Notes: generated by a model not told the origin, from the sequence alone. A stretch of 64,000 nt of DNA from Bog-756 sp963703145 (GCA_963703145.1 OY969793.1:2604001-2668000), one strand, 5' to 3'. Positions 7,733 through 18,337 are shown, numbered from the stretch's first letter. Numbers and translations: made by a program.

Positions 7733-8490
7733 TCGACGCCATCGGGCGCCCCCAGTCGGTACTCGTCCTCGGCGGCTCTTCGGAGATCGCCCAGGCCATC
7801 GTGGACCGCCTGGTCCCGGGCCGGTGCCGCACGGTGGTGCTGGCCGGCCGGGAGGGGCCGCGACTGTCCGAGGCGGTCGAACGGGCCAGGGCGGCCGGGG
7901 CCGAGGTCGCCGAGGCGGTGGCCTTCGACGCCACCGACACCACCCATCACCGCGCCTTCGCCGAGGAGGTCTTCACCAAGTTCGGTGACATCGACCTGGT
8001 GGTGGTGGCAGCCGGCGTCCTCGGCGACCAGGAGGTCGACGCCCGGGACCCCGAAGCCGCCGCCGCCGTGCTCACCACCAACTTCACCGGACTGGCCTCG
8101 GCCATCCTGGCCGTCTCGGCCCGCCTGCAGCACCAGGGCTACGGGCGGCTGGTGGTGCTGTCCTCGGTGGCCGGCCTCCGGGCCCGCAAGGCCAACTTCA
8201 TCTACGGCTCGTCCAAGGCCGGGCTCGACGCCTTCTGCCAGGGCCTCTCGGACTCGCTGGTCGGAACCGGTGTCGGGGTGACCATCGTGCGGCCCGGGTT
8301 CGTGGTGGGCCGGATGACCGAGGGCATGACGCCGGCACCGTTCGCCACCACGCCCGACGCCGTGGCCGACGCCGTTGTGGCAGGCATCAGTGCCGGGGCC
8401 TCGGTGGTCTACGTCCCGCCCGTCCTCCGGTGGGTCTTCGCCGTGATGCGCCAACTGCCCCAGGCGGTGTGGCAGAGGATGCCCGGCTGA
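7729..8490 (+). CDS. dprE2: Decaprenylphosphoryl-2-keto-ribose reductase (DprE2), SDR family
   Basis: Short-chain dehydrogenase that reduces the 2-keto intermediate made by DprE1 to give DPA, the arabinose donor for cell-envelope arabinans. Length 253 aa. It has the NAD(P)-binding VLVLGGSSEIAQAI, the NFTG Asn, catalytic Ser in VVLSSVAG and the YxxxK pair in YGSSKAGLDAF. Its ATG at 7729 overlaps the dprE1 stop, and the ubiA-dprE1-dprE2 order is that expected for a DPA module, which supports the name over a generic SDR. A convergent gene follows beyond a terminator-like hairpin. Confidence 0.93.
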   Translation: MIDAIGRPQSVLVLGGSSEIAQAIVDRLVPGRCRTVVLAGREGPRLSEAVERARAAGAEVAEAVAFDATDTTHHRAFAEEVFTKFGDIDLVVVAAGVLGDQEVDARDPEAAAAVLTTNFTGLASAILAVSARLQHQGYGRLVVLSSVAGLRARKANFIYGSSKAGLDAFCQGLSDSLVGTGVGVTIVRPGFVVGRMTEGMTPAPFATTPDAVADAVVAGISAGASVVYVPPVLRWVFAVMRQLPQAVWQRMPG

Positions 8491-8497
8491 TCGTGAC

Positions 8498-8520
8498 GCC
8501 CACCCCCACGTCGGGTGGGC
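8498..8520. terminator. Bidirectional terminator between convergent genes
   Basis: GCCCACCC (8498-8505) pairs with GGGTGGGC (8513-8520) around a 7-nt loop. It lies in the 37-bp gap between the 3' ends of dprE2 (+) and the phosphodiester glycosidase-like gene (-), where a shared terminator is expected. Confidence 0.65.
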
Positions 8521-8527
8521 TGGGCCC

Positions 8528-10024
8528 TCACTTGGCCGCAGCGGCTGGCGGGGTGGTGACCGGTCGGGTCGACATGGTGATGAAGTCTCGGGCCGACGGG
8601 TAGAAGTAGCGCCCCGGTGAGTTGACCTCGTCACTGGTGAGCCTCGTGCCCGTGGCTGTCGACGCCGGCTGGCCCGGCGGCGGGTCGTAGCTGAAGAAGT
8701 TGACCCATGAGGTGTTGATGTCCATCTCCATGGCCCGGACCGCCCCGGCCCGGGCCAGGACGTTGGCCAGATCCACGATGGACAGCCCCGACCCGCCGGC
8801 GTAGACCAGCGCACCGTCGGCGGTGATGCCCAGCCCTGACCGCCAGACCTGGACCTTGCCACCGAGGGTGGCCCCCCAGCGGATGTTGTCGTTGGCGTTG
8901 AGGCCGGGGACCGGGCTCCCGTTGTCCACGATCAGGTCGAGGTTCTGGCGGACGGCCACGACCGAGGGCGACATACCCACCTCGGTTCCCCACGAGCCGA
9001 TCTGGGGGGTGCCGTGGCTGTCGATGACCAACGAGGCGGCCCCGGGCACCAACGGGTCGGCGGTCACGCCGTCGGCGTAGTAGCCGCCCTGGGCGTCCTG
9101 CATCCGGAAGCCCGAGTTGAAGGCGGCCGCCAGCGTGTCGAGGGAGGGGCCCGCGATGGGTGCCATGTTGGCCCAGTGCTGCCCGGTGCCCGGGATGGCG
9201 GACCCCTCGTAGAGGGTGGCCGAGAGCAGCTTGGTGTCCATCCAGGCCACACCGGTCACCAGGCTGGTGTTGACGGCGTTGGGACGCAGGAAGGCGGCGT
9301 ACATGGTCGGGATGCCCTCTACCGTCCGGCCGATCGGGTGCCACTGGCCCTCGCCGGGGCTCGGGGTGGCCACGAACGGGGCGATGGCCGCTGGTGCGGC
9401 CAGGTGGGCCGGGCCGGCCGGCACGGTGGTGGTGGTCGAGGCCACCGGCGCGGGGATGGCCCCCTTGGCCGGCTTCCCGCCCTTGGGCGGGGCGTGCAGG
9501 GTGTACCAGGTGTTCTCGGCCCAGGTCACGATGCCGCCACCGCCGTGGTCCCGCACCCACTCGGTGAGCCGGGCCCCGACGGTGTTCCCGTTGGCCGGGT
9601 TGGTGGCCGCCGAGCCGGCCGAGATCCACAACGGGGTCAACAGGGCCAGGACGACCACCAGGATCACCGTCTTTGGGTGGCGACCCGGCCAGGTCTTGCG
9701 GCGGCGGCGCTGCTCTTTGCGCCGGGCCCGTCGGTCGCGGCGGCTGGGCCTCGGCAGGGCGCGGTCGCTGTCGGGGCTCCGCTCGAACCGCTCGGTGGGC
9801 GTGGTGGCGATCAGGGGCAGGCCCCGGGAGGACCGCAGCTCCCGACGGGTCGAGGTGCCCACCGCACCATGGGCGGCATCGACGGACCCGTCGTCGCCGG
9901 TCGGCCTCGGTGGCCGCTCGGTTGCCGCGTTGTCCTGATCGAAGTTGATGATGCCCTCCAAGGCGCTCCGGACCTGATTCGTGCCGACCCTGACCCGCTC
10001 CGGTGGCCCGTTACCAGTCACCAC
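8528..10024 (-). CDS. Membrane-anchored phosphodiester glycosidase (NAGPA/DUF2233)-like protein
   Basis: A 498-residue protein with a ~90-residue polar cytoplasmic region, a very basic stretch (about 92-117), one transmembrane helix (119-138, KTVILVVVLALLTPLW) and an extracytoplasmic domain. A Pro/Ala/Thr linker (about 175-225) leads to a domain with AFNSGF (301-306), GGYYADG, IVDNGSPVPG, GITADG (399-404) and MEMDINTSW (432-440). This order resembles phosphodiester glycosidases, whose family usually has FNGGFF and a Asp-Gly-Gly-Gly-Ser motif; here the last is replaced by MDINTS. Substrate is unknown; the neighbouring DPA operon hints at an envelope glycan role. GTG starts at 10024 or 10021. 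Confidence 0.65.
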   Translation of the reverse strand: MVTGNGPPERVRVGTNQVRSALEGIINFDQDNAATERPPRPTGDDGSVDAAHGAVGTSTRRELRSSRGLPLIATTPTERFERSPDSDRALPRPSRRDRRARRKEQRRRRKTWPGRHPKTVILVVVLALLTPLWISAGSAATNPANGNTVGARLTEWVRDHGGGGIVTWAENTWYTLHAPPKGGKPAKGAIPAPVASTTTTVPAGPAHLAAPAAIAPFVATPSPGEGQWHPIGRTVEGIPTMYAAFLRPNAVNTSLVTGVAWMDTKLLSATLYEGSAIPGTGQHWANMAPIAGPSLDTLAAAFNSGFRMQDAQGGYYADGVTADPLVPGAASLVIDSHGTPQIGSWGTEVGMSPSVVAVRQNLDLIVDNGSPVPGLNANDNIRWGATLGGKVQVWRSGLGITADGALVYAGGSGLSIVDLANVLARAGAVRAMEMDINTSWVNFFSYDPPPGQPASTATGTRLTSDEVNSPGRYFYPSARDFITMSTRPVTTPPAAAAK

Positions 10025-10212
10025 GGCGCCACGGTCCCAGAGGGGCGCCGCCTCGACGGCCCTCTGCTGGCCCGCACGATCCGGACCACCACCAGTCAGT
10101 CAGATGCAGCTGACGGTGGGATGAACCCTGCGGCCGCCGGCGCGACTGCTCTCAGTGCCCCGCTAGTTTTCCACAGCCCGGCCCCGGCCGCAGGCCACCC
10201 CGGACGGCGGGC

Positions 10213-12684
10213 TCAGGCCCGCTTCAGCGGGGCCATCCGCAACAGCAGTTTCTTCCGCCCCACCGTCGGGAACTCCACCGTGGCCTCCACGTCCTCCCCG
10301 GAGCCTCCGGTCCCGCTCACCGTGCCCTCGCCCCACTTGCCGTGGACCACCCGGTCACCCGGCACCAGCCCGAGCAGCTCGGCCCCGGACGATTCGGGGG
10401 CCCGCCGCTGGCGGCCGTCGGCGTAGAAGCCGGCCTCGGCGGCCGGCGACCCCCGCCCGAAGACGCTCCGGCCCGGTGTCCCGCCGTCATCGGCGTAGCG
10501 GTCCCGGCCCTCGGACCGGAGGCTCCGCCCCGAGCCGAAGGAGCGGCCGGAATCGCCGCCCACATCGCGGATCAGCTCGGCGGGGATCTCGTTGAGGAAG
10601 CGGCTCGGGATGTTGGAGGACGTGCTGCCGAAGATCATCCGGCTCCAGGCGTGCGACACGTACAGGTGGCGCTCGGCGCGGGTGATCCCCACGTAGCAGA
10701 GCCGGCGCTCCTCTTCGAGCTCGACCGGGTCGCCCAGCGAGCGCAGGTGCGGGAAGATGCCGTCCTCCATGCCGACCAGGAACACGGCCGGGAACTCCAG
10801 GCCCTTGGCGATGTGCATGGTCATCAGCGAGACCCGCGTCCCGTCCCCGTCGAGCTGGTCGGAGTCAGCCACCAACGAGGCCGCCTCCAAGAACTCCGAC
10901 AGCGTCCGATACTCGTCGGCCACCCCCACCAGCTCGTCGACGTTCTCCACCCGGCCGAGGGCCTCGATGGTCCCCTCGGACAGCAGCTCGCTGCGGTAGC
11001 CGGACCCCTCGAGCACCGCCGTCACCAGTTGGCCGGGGCCGAGGGCACCGGCCGGGCGGTCGGGCGCGGGCACCGCTCCGGGCTCGCGCTCGGGGTCCGG
11101 CTCGGGGGCGATGGCATCGCCGTTCTCGTCGACCAACGGGGGCGTGGCCATCTGTCGGCGGAGGTCCTCGAGCATGGCCGACAGCGCCACCAGGGCGACG
11201 GCGGCCTTCCCCGACACACCGGCCTGGTCGGCCTCGGCCACCGCCTCGCCGAAGGAGACGCCCTTGAGACCGGCCCACCCGGCCAGCTTGGCCACCGAGG
11301 TCTCCCCCACTCCGCGTTTGGGGACGTTGACGATCCGCCGCCAACTCACCTCGTCGTCCGGGTTGACCAGGACCCGGAGATAGGCCATGACGTCTTTGAC
11401 CTCCCGCCGGTCGTAGAACTTGGTGCCGCCCACCACCTTGTAGGGCACCTCGGCCCGGACCATGGCCTCCTCCAGCGCCCGGCTCTGGGCGTTGGTCCGG
11501 TAGAAGACGGCCACATCGCCCCACCGGAAGCCCTGCTCACGCCGGAGACGCTGGACTTCGTGGGCCACCCAGGAGGCCTCGTCGTACTCGTCCTCGGCCC
11601 GGTAGCGGACGACCTTCTCGCCGTCGCCGCTGTCGGTCCACAGGGTCTTGGGCTTGCGGGACACGTTGTTGGTGATCACGGCGTTGGCCGCGTCGAGGAT
11701 GGTCTGGGTCGACCGGAAGTTCTGGTCGAGGGTGATCACCGTGGCGTCGGGGAAGGCCTGCTCGAACTCGAGGATGTTGGTGATGTCCGCCCCCCGGAAG
11801 CGGTAGACGGACTGGTCGCTGTCCCCCACCACCACGATGTTGCGGTGCGTCCCGGCCAGCTGCACCGCCAGCGCGTTCTGCACGCCGTTGGTGTCCTGGT
11901 ACTCGTCGATGAGCAGGTGGGTGAAGCGGCTCTGATAGTGCTGGAGGACGTCGGGGTGGCGGCCGAACAGCTGGACGGTGTTGAGCAGCAGGTCGTCGAA
12001 GTCCATGGCGTTGGCCGCCAGCATTCGGGCCTGGTACCGGTCGTAGACGTCGGCCACCCGCCGGTCGAAGATGGTCAGGGCCGCCGCCCGGTACTCCTCG
12101 GGGCCCTGCTGGCGGGACTTGGCCTGGCTGATCTGGCCCAGGATCGAGCGGGGCGAGAGCTTCTTCGTGTCGATGTCCAGCTCCCGGCAGACGATCTCGA
12201 CCAGGCGGCGGGAGTCGGCGTCGTCGTAGATGGTGAACGACCCCTTGTACCCCAGCCGGTCCCCGTGGGCCCGCAGGATGCGCACGCAGGCCGAGTGGAA
12301 GGTCGACACCCACATCCGCCCAGCCCGGGGCCCGACCAGCTCGGCCACCCGGCGGCGCATCTCGTCGGCGGCCTTGTTGGTGAAGGTGATGGCCAGGATC
12401 TGCCAGGGGGCGGCATCCCTCGTGGCGATCAGATGGGCGATCCGGCGGGTGAGGACGCGGGTCTTGCCCGAGCCGGCGCCGGCCACGATGAGCAGCGGGC
12501 CGCCCCGGTGGACTACGGCCGCCCGTTGGGGGTCGGTCAGCCCCTCCAGCAGGTCGGCGGCGCTGACGGCGTCGCCTGGCTCGGGGCGCGGGCGGTAGGG
12601 ACCGCCGTCGTCGTCGAGGAACAGCTCGTCGTCGGGAACCGGCTCGTCGGGGAGCGGCTCGTCGCCCCTGTCCCAGGCGCTCAT
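10213..12684 (-). CDS. pcrA: ATP-dependent DNA helicase PcrA/UvrD1 (superfamily 1A)
   Basis: 3'-5' helicase used in nucleotide-excision repair and removal of stalled RNA polymerase. 823 aa from the ATG at 12684. It has an acidic N-terminal stretch, Q-motif GLTDPQRAAV, Walker A GAGSGKT, AITFTNKAADEM (Ia), the Walker B IDEYQDTN, QNFRSTQ (IV), TMHIAKGLEFPAVFLVGMEDG (motif V region) and VGITRAERHLYVSHA (VI). The C-terminal VPGDRVVHGKWGEGTV is the Tudor-like RNA-polymerase-interacting domain of PcrA. The chosen ATG overlaps the guaA stop (ATGA); a GTG two codons upstream is an alternative. A 188-bp gap follows its stop with nothing I can identify. Confidence 0.95.
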   Translation of the reverse strand: MSAWDRGDEPLPDEPVPDDELFLDDDGGPYRPRPEPGDAVSAADLLEGLTDPQRAAVVHRGGPLLIVAGAGSGKTRVLTRRIAHLIATRDAAPWQILAITFTNKAADEMRRRVAELVGPRAGRMWVSTFHSACVRILRAHGDRLGYKGSFTIYDDADSRRLVEIVCRELDIDTKKLSPRSILGQISQAKSRQQGPEEYRAAALTIFDRRVADVYDRYQARMLAANAMDFDDLLLNTVQLFGRHPDVLQHYQSRFTHLLIDEYQDTNGVQNALAVQLAGTHRNIVVVGDSDQSVYRFRGADITNILEFEQAFPDATVITLDQNFRSTQTILDAANAVITNNVSRKPKTLWTDSGDGEKVVRYRAEDEYDEASWVAHEVQRLRREQGFRWGDVAVFYRTNAQSRALEEAMVRAEVPYKVVGGTKFYDRREVKDVMAYLRVLVNPDDEVSWRRIVNVPKRGVGETSVAKLAGWAGLKGVSFGEAVAEADQAGVSGKAAVALVALSAMLEDLRRQMATPPLVDENGDAIAPEPDPEREPGAVPAPDRPAGALGPGQLVTAVLEGSGYRSELLSEGTIEALGRVENVDELVGVADEYRTLSEFLEAASLVADSDQLDGDGTRVSLMTMHIAKGLEFPAVFLVGMEDGIFPHLRSLGDPVELEEERRLCYVGITRAERHLYVSHAWSRMIFGSTSSNIPSRFLNEIPAELIRDVGGDSGRSFGSGRSLRSEGRDRYADDGGTPGRSVFGRGSPAAEAGFYADGRQRRAPESSGAELLGLVPGDRVVHGKWGEGTVSGTGGSGEDVEATVEFPTVGRKKLLLRMAPLKRA

Positions 12685-14285
12685 TCCCACTCGATGGTGC
12701 CGGGTGGCTTGGAGGTGATGTCCAGTGCCACCCGGTTGACGCCCTCGACCTCGTTGATGATCCGGGAGGAGAGGCGCTCCAACAAGTCGTAGGGCAGCCG
12801 CGCCCAGTCGGCGGTCATGGCGTCGTCGCTGGTGACGGCCCGGATGACGATGGGGTAGGCGTAGGTGCGACCATCGCCCATGACCCCGACGGTCCGCACC
12901 GCCGGCAGCACGGCGAAACTCTGCCAGAGGTCGCGGTAGAGCCCGGCCCGGCGGACCTCTTCGACCACGATGGCGTCGGCCGCCCGCAGGATCTCCGCCC
13001 GCTCGGGGGTGACCTCGCCCACGATCCGCACGGCCAGTCCGGGGCCGGGGAAGGGCTGGCGCCAGACAATGTCGTGGGGCAGGCCGAGCTCCTCGCCCAC
13101 GGCCCGCACCTCGTCCTTGAACAGCAGCCGGAGGGGCTCGACCAGGTCGAAGGCCAGGTCATCGGGGAGCCCGCCGACGTTGTGGTGGGACTTGATGGTC
13201 GCCGCCGTCCCCGAGCCCGATTCGATGACGTCGGGGTAGAGGGTGCCCTGGACCAGATAGCCGGCCGCCTCGCCGGCGGCCTCGTCCCCGTCGGTCCCGA
13301 GCGTCTCGATGACCAGGTCCCGGGCCACCTCCTCGAAGATGCGGATGAACAGCTCGCCGATGATCTTGCGCTTGGCCTCGGGGTCGGTGACCCCGGCCAG
13401 GGCCTCGAAGAACCGGTCGGCCGCCTTCACGTGGACCAGGTCGATGTGGAACTGCCGGCGGAAGGTCTCCTCCACCTGCTCGCTCTCGTTGGCCCGCATC
13501 AGCCCGGTGTCGACGTAGACGCAGGTGAGCTGGTCGCCGACTGCCTTGTGGACCACCGCCGCGGCCACCGCCGAGTCGACCCCGCCCGAGAGCGCGCACA
13601 ACACCGGCGCGCTGCCGACCTGGGCCCGTACCGCCTCGACCTGGGACTCGATGATGGAGGTGTGGGTCCACGACGGCGGACACCGGCACACGTCGTAGAG
13701 GAACCGCTCGAAGAGGTCCTTGCCCCGCTCGGTGTGGACTACCTCGGGATGGAACTGCACGCCGTAGATGGCGCGGGTTTCGTCATGGAAGGCGGCCACC
13801 GGCGCGTCGGGGCAGGCAGCGGTGGCCACGAAGCCGTCGGGCACCTCGGTGATGGCGTCGCCATGGCTCATCCACACCTCGACGGTCGCCGGCCAGTCGA
13901 CGAACAGCGGTGAGCCCGCGGTCACCGACAGCGGCGTCCGGCCGTACTCCCCGCGTCCTGTGCGGGCCACCTGCCCGCCGAGCTGCTGGGTGATGAGCTG
14001 GGCGCCGTAGCAGATGCCGAGGATCGGGATGCCCGTGTCGTAGATGGCCGGGTCGATGGTCGGGGCCGGGGTCTCGTTCACCGACTTGGGGCCACCCGAC
14101 AAGATGATGCCCGACGGCCGCCGCGCCACCAGGTCGGCAGCAGAGGCGGTGTGGGGGACGATCTCGGAGTAGACGTGGGCCTCACGGACCCGGCGGGCGA
14201 TCAGCTGGGCGTACTGGGCCCCGAAGTCCACGACCAGGATGGGGCCGTCCTCGGCCACCCCGGAGGGGCCGCCCGTCGGGCTCAA
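12681..14285 (-). CDS. guaA: GMP synthase, glutamine-hydrolysing
   Basis: Converts XMP to GMP using glutamine and ATP. The N-terminal class I amidotransferase has ILVVDFGAQYAQLIARRVRE, the nucleophile Cys in GICYGAQ and the His-Glu pair in VQFHPEV. The ATP-pyrophosphatase domain has the PP-loop LCALSGGVDSAVA, and the dimerisation domain ends RVALDITSKPPGTIEWE, a canonical GuaA C-terminus. The TTG at 14285 overlaps the guaB3 stop (TTGA) and gives 534 aa; a GTG at 14258 giving 525 aa is the alternative. Stop overlaps pcrA. Confidence 0.96.
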   Translation of the reverse strand: MSPTGGPSGVAEDGPILVVDFGAQYAQLIARRVREAHVYSEIVPHTASAADLVARRPSGIILSGGPKSVNETPAPTIDPAIYDTGIPILGICYGAQLITQQLGGQVARTGRGEYGRTPLSVTAGSPLFVDWPATVEVWMSHGDAITEVPDGFVATAACPDAPVAAFHDETRAIYGVQFHPEVVHTERGKDLFERFLYDVCRCPPSWTHTSIIESQVEAVRAQVGSAPVLCALSGGVDSAVAAAVVHKAVGDQLTCVYVDTGLMRANESEQVEETFRRQFHIDLVHVKAADRFFEALAGVTDPEAKRKIIGELFIRIFEEVARDLVIETLGTDGDEAAGEAAGYLVQGTLYPDVIESGSGTAATIKSHHNVGGLPDDLAFDLVEPLRLLFKDEVRAVGEELGLPHDIVWRQPFPGPGLAVRIVGEVTPERAEILRAADAIVVEEVRRAGLYRDLWQSFAVLPAVRTVGVMGDGRTYAYPIVIRAVTSDDAMTADWARLPYDLLERLSSRIINEVEGVNRVALDITSKPPGTIEWE

Positions 14286-15445
14286 TGGCCCATGCCGACA
14301 CCCTGCGAACGCTGCAGGTCCTTGCCCTCGGTCTGGAGGGCCGGCGCCACCATCACCTCGGCCTTTTGGAACTCCTTCACCGTCTGGTAGCCGCACGTGG
14401 CCATGGCCGTCCGCAGCGCACCGAACAGGTTCATCCGTCCGTCGTTCTCGTGGGCCGGGCCGAGCAGGATCTCCTGGAGCGTGCCACGGGTGGTGGTCTT
14501 GACCCTGGCCCCGCGAGGCAGGGTGGGATGGAAGGTGGCCATGCCCCAGTGGAAGCCACGGGCCGGGGCCTCGACGGCCGAGGAGAGCGGCGAGCCCAGC
14601 ATGACGGCGTCCGCCCCGCAGGCCACGGCCTTGGCGATGTCCCCGCCCTTGGACATGCCCCCGTCGGCGATCACGTGGCAGTAGACGCCGGTCTCGTCGA
14701 GGTGGCGCATGCGGGCGCCGGCGACATCGGCGATGGCGGTGGCCTGGGGAACGCCGATCCCGAGCACGCCACGGGTGGTGCAGGCGTTGCCCGGTCCCAC
14801 CCCGACCAGGACCCCGACCGCGCCGGTGCGCATCAGGTGCAGCCCGGCCTGGTACGACGCACAGCCGCCCACGATCACCGGGATCTCGAACTCGCGGATG
14901 AACCGCTTCAGGTTGAGGGGCTCGGCGGTCTTGGACACGTGCTCGGCCGAGACCACCGTGCCCTGGATGACCAGGAGATCGAGCTCGGCGGCAAGCAGGG
15001 CGGGAGCGAAGCGCTCGGTCTTCTGGGGCGTCACCGAGGCGGCTGTCGTGATGCCGGCCGCCTTCATCTCCTTGATGCGCTGAGTCACCAGCTCGAGCTG
15101 GACCGGCTCGGAGTACATCTGCTGCATGCGGGCGGTGGCCTTCTCGGCCGGCAGCTCGCGGATCTCGTCGAACAGCGGGGTCGGGTCCTCGTAGCGGGTC
15201 CACAGCCCCTCGAGGTTGAGGACGCCGAGTCCGCCGAGCCGGCCGATCTCGATGGCGGTGGCCGGGCTGACGACTCCGTCCATGGCCGAGGCCATCAACG
15301 GGAGCTCGAACCGGTACGCGTCGATCTCCCAGGCGATGTCGACATCCTCGGGGTCCCGAGTCCGCCGACTGGGCACGATGGCGATGTCGTCGAATCCGTA
15401 GGCCTTCCGACCCGATTTGAAGATGCCAATCTCTATCTCAGCCAC
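14282..15445 (-). CDS. guaB3: GuaB3-family IMP dehydrogenase-related protein
   Basis: A 387-residue IMPDH/GMPR TIM barrel without the CBS domains of true GuaB. It begins MAEIEIGIFKSGRKAYGFDD, has LPLMASAMDGVVSPA, VGVGPGNACTTRGVLGIGVP with the catalytic-loop Cys, and DGGMSKGGDIAKAVACGADA. Mycobacteria carry a GuaB3 beside GuaB2, and a cyanobacterial GuaB3 has been reported to act as a GMP reductase, so this gene should not be assumed to be the main IMP dehydrogenase; no CBS-containing guaB is in the window. The overlap with guaA (TTGA) points to joint control of guanine nucleotide levels. Confidence 0.9.
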   Translation of the reverse strand: MAEIEIGIFKSGRKAYGFDDIAIVPSRRTRDPEDVDIAWEIDAYRFELPLMASAMDGVVSPATAIEIGRLGGLGVLNLEGLWTRYEDPTPLFDEIRELPAEKATARMQQMYSEPVQLELVTQRIKEMKAAGITTAASVTPQKTERFAPALLAAELDLLVIQGTVVSAEHVSKTAEPLNLKRFIREFEIPVIVGGCASYQAGLHLMRTGAVGVLVGVGPGNACTTRGVLGIGVPQATAIADVAGARMRHLDETGVYCHVIADGGMSKGGDIAKAVACGADAVMLGSPLSSAVEAPARGFHWGMATFHPTLPRGARVKTTTRGTLQEILLGPAHENDGRMNLFGALRTAMATCGYQTVKEFQKAEVMVAPALQTEGKDLQRSQGVGMGH

Positions 15446-15585
15446 GTGCCTCGTCCTCTCGACCCTGATCGCAGTTGTCTACACCTCCGATCGGCGGCAA
15501 CTCCGACAGTGCGCACGCCGACTGCCCCCACGATACCGCCTGGACCACAGGGGCCGGGTCCCGTTCCGGGGTCGAATCGGAGGAT

Positions 15586-15619
15586 CCACCGGGCCGGTGG
15601 GTCGAGCCAGGCCCGGTGG
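15586..15619. terminator. 10-bp hairpin between the Nudix gene and guaB3
   Basis: CCACCGGGCC (15586-15595) and GGCCCGGTGG (15610-15619) are perfect complements with a 14-nt loop. It lies 47 nt past the Nudix stop in the 220-bp gap before guaB3, consistent with a terminator for the Nudix transcript. No T-run is present. Confidence 0.45.
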
Positions 15620-15665
15620 GGAGCCCGGTGGGCCGCCCCGGGCGTGGGTTGGGCCGTCGGCCGGG

Positions 15666-16256
15666 TCAGCGCGTCCAGAGGGACGAGGGGATCTCCACGC
15701 CGAGGACCACGCACAACAGCTCGGTCAGCACCCGGGCGGTGGCGCCCCAGATGATCTCCCCGCCGGCGGTGAAGAACCACACGGGGAACTCGGCCCCCGG
15801 GCTGCCATCGGCGCCGGGCCGGCCGGGGACCGACCACCACTCCTCGCGGAAGACCCCCTCGTCGAGGAGCTCGGTGAGGGAGACGTCGAAGATGCGGGCG
15901 ACCTCGTCGGGTGCCGCCTCGGTGACCGGTCGCCGGGACAAGGTGGCCACCACCGGCGTCATGAAGGTGTTGGACGACACCGTGGGCAGGGCCGAGAGGT
16001 GCCCGACGATGGTGACCTCGGCGGGGTCGAGGTGCACCTCCTCGTAGGCCTCGCGCAGCGCTCCGTCGTCGTTGCTCTCACCCGGGTCGAGCCGGCCGCC
16101 GGGGAACGCCACCTCCCCGCGGTGCGAGCGCAGGTGGCCCGACCGCACCGTGAGGAGGACGCGTGTCTCCCCGTCCTCCTCGAACAGGGCCACCAGCACG
16201 GCGGCCGGGTTGCCGACGACGTCGATGCCCTCGACCGACCGGATGAACTCGACCAT
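15666..16256 (-). CDS. Nudix hydrolase, CoA pyrophosphatase type
   Basis: Predicted to hydrolyse CoA or acyl-CoA to 4'-phosphopantetheine products. The UPF0035-type signature LLTVRSGHLRSHRGEVAFPGG precedes the Nudix box (residues 54-76, GRLDPGESNDDGALREAYEE then VHL). The usual Gly in the last part of the box (EExGU) is His75, while the metal-binding Glu residues remain. From the ATG at 16256 the protein is 196 aa, close to the family norm, and GAGG lies about 10 nt upstream. The frame stays open to 16421, so a 251-aa form is possible. Confidence 0.82.
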   Translation of the reverse strand: MVEFIRSVEGIDVVGNPAAVLVALFEEDGETRVLLTVRSGHLRSHRGEVAFPGGRLDPGESNDDGALREAYEEVHLDPAEVTIVGHLSALPTVSSNTFMTPVVATLSRRPVTEAAPDEVARIFDVSLTELLDEGVFREEWWSVPGRPGADGSPGAEFPVWFFTAGGEIIWGATARVLTELLCVVLGVEIPSSLWTR

Positions 16257-16675
16257 GGGCTGGGCGACCTCGGCGGCCGTCGCCGCCTCCACCCCGCCGA
16301 CTCCGGTGGAACCGTCAGCGTCCACAGCGGCGTCGGCCGACACCACGGCGGCCGCGCACGCGGTCGAGGGACAGGGACCGCCGCTTCGCCACCGCCAGGC
16401 CCGACCAGGGCGGAGGGCCACCGGGTCGGTGGGAGGGCGGTCGGGGGATGACCTGGAGACCGGTGGGCGGTCGGGGTGGAACCGGGTGCATTGCCACCCG
16501 ACCCTACCGGCCCCTCTCGCCAGCCCTGCTGCCGGTCGTATCGGTCCTCGGCCCCCGAAACACCGAACTGGCCGGACCCGAGGGCCCGGCCAGTTCGTTC
16601 AACTGTCGGCGCCCGGGGATCCGGGCTGCGCCCGAAGGGCGCCGGTCCGACCCACCAGAGCGGGTCGGACGCCGG
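16257..16675. other. Gap between the Nudix gene and groEL
   Basis: 419 bp. The part up to 16421 is open in frame with the Nudix gene and may be its N-terminal extension. The rest contains the groEL terminator hairpin at 16564-16597. No other ORF, RNA or repeat was recognised. Confidence 0.4.
16564..16597 (-). terminator. groES-groEL transcription terminator
   Basis: CGAACTGGCCGG (16564-16575) pairs perfectly over 12 bp with 16586-16597 around a 10-nt loop, about 80 nt after the groEL stop. On the minus strand the hairpin is followed by GTGTTTCG, a short T-containing stretch. Confidence 0.65.

Positions 16676-18336
<1,661 letters not shown>

Positions 18337-18337
<1 letters not shown>

Noticed and set aside
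10342..12792. Very long plus-strand open frame (about 816 codons) opposite pcrA, and similar long antisense frames opposite rpoB, rpoC, glmS, tuf and others
   Set aside because: In very high-GC coding DNA the antisense frame opposite codon position 3 stays open by chance. These frames lack recognisable motifs, and the minus-strand products are secure.
12681..15203. guaA open frame extending into guaB3 as an 840-residue fusion
   Set aside because: The extension is antiframe sequence of guaB3; the natural TTG/GTG starts near the guaB3 stop give a standard GuaA.
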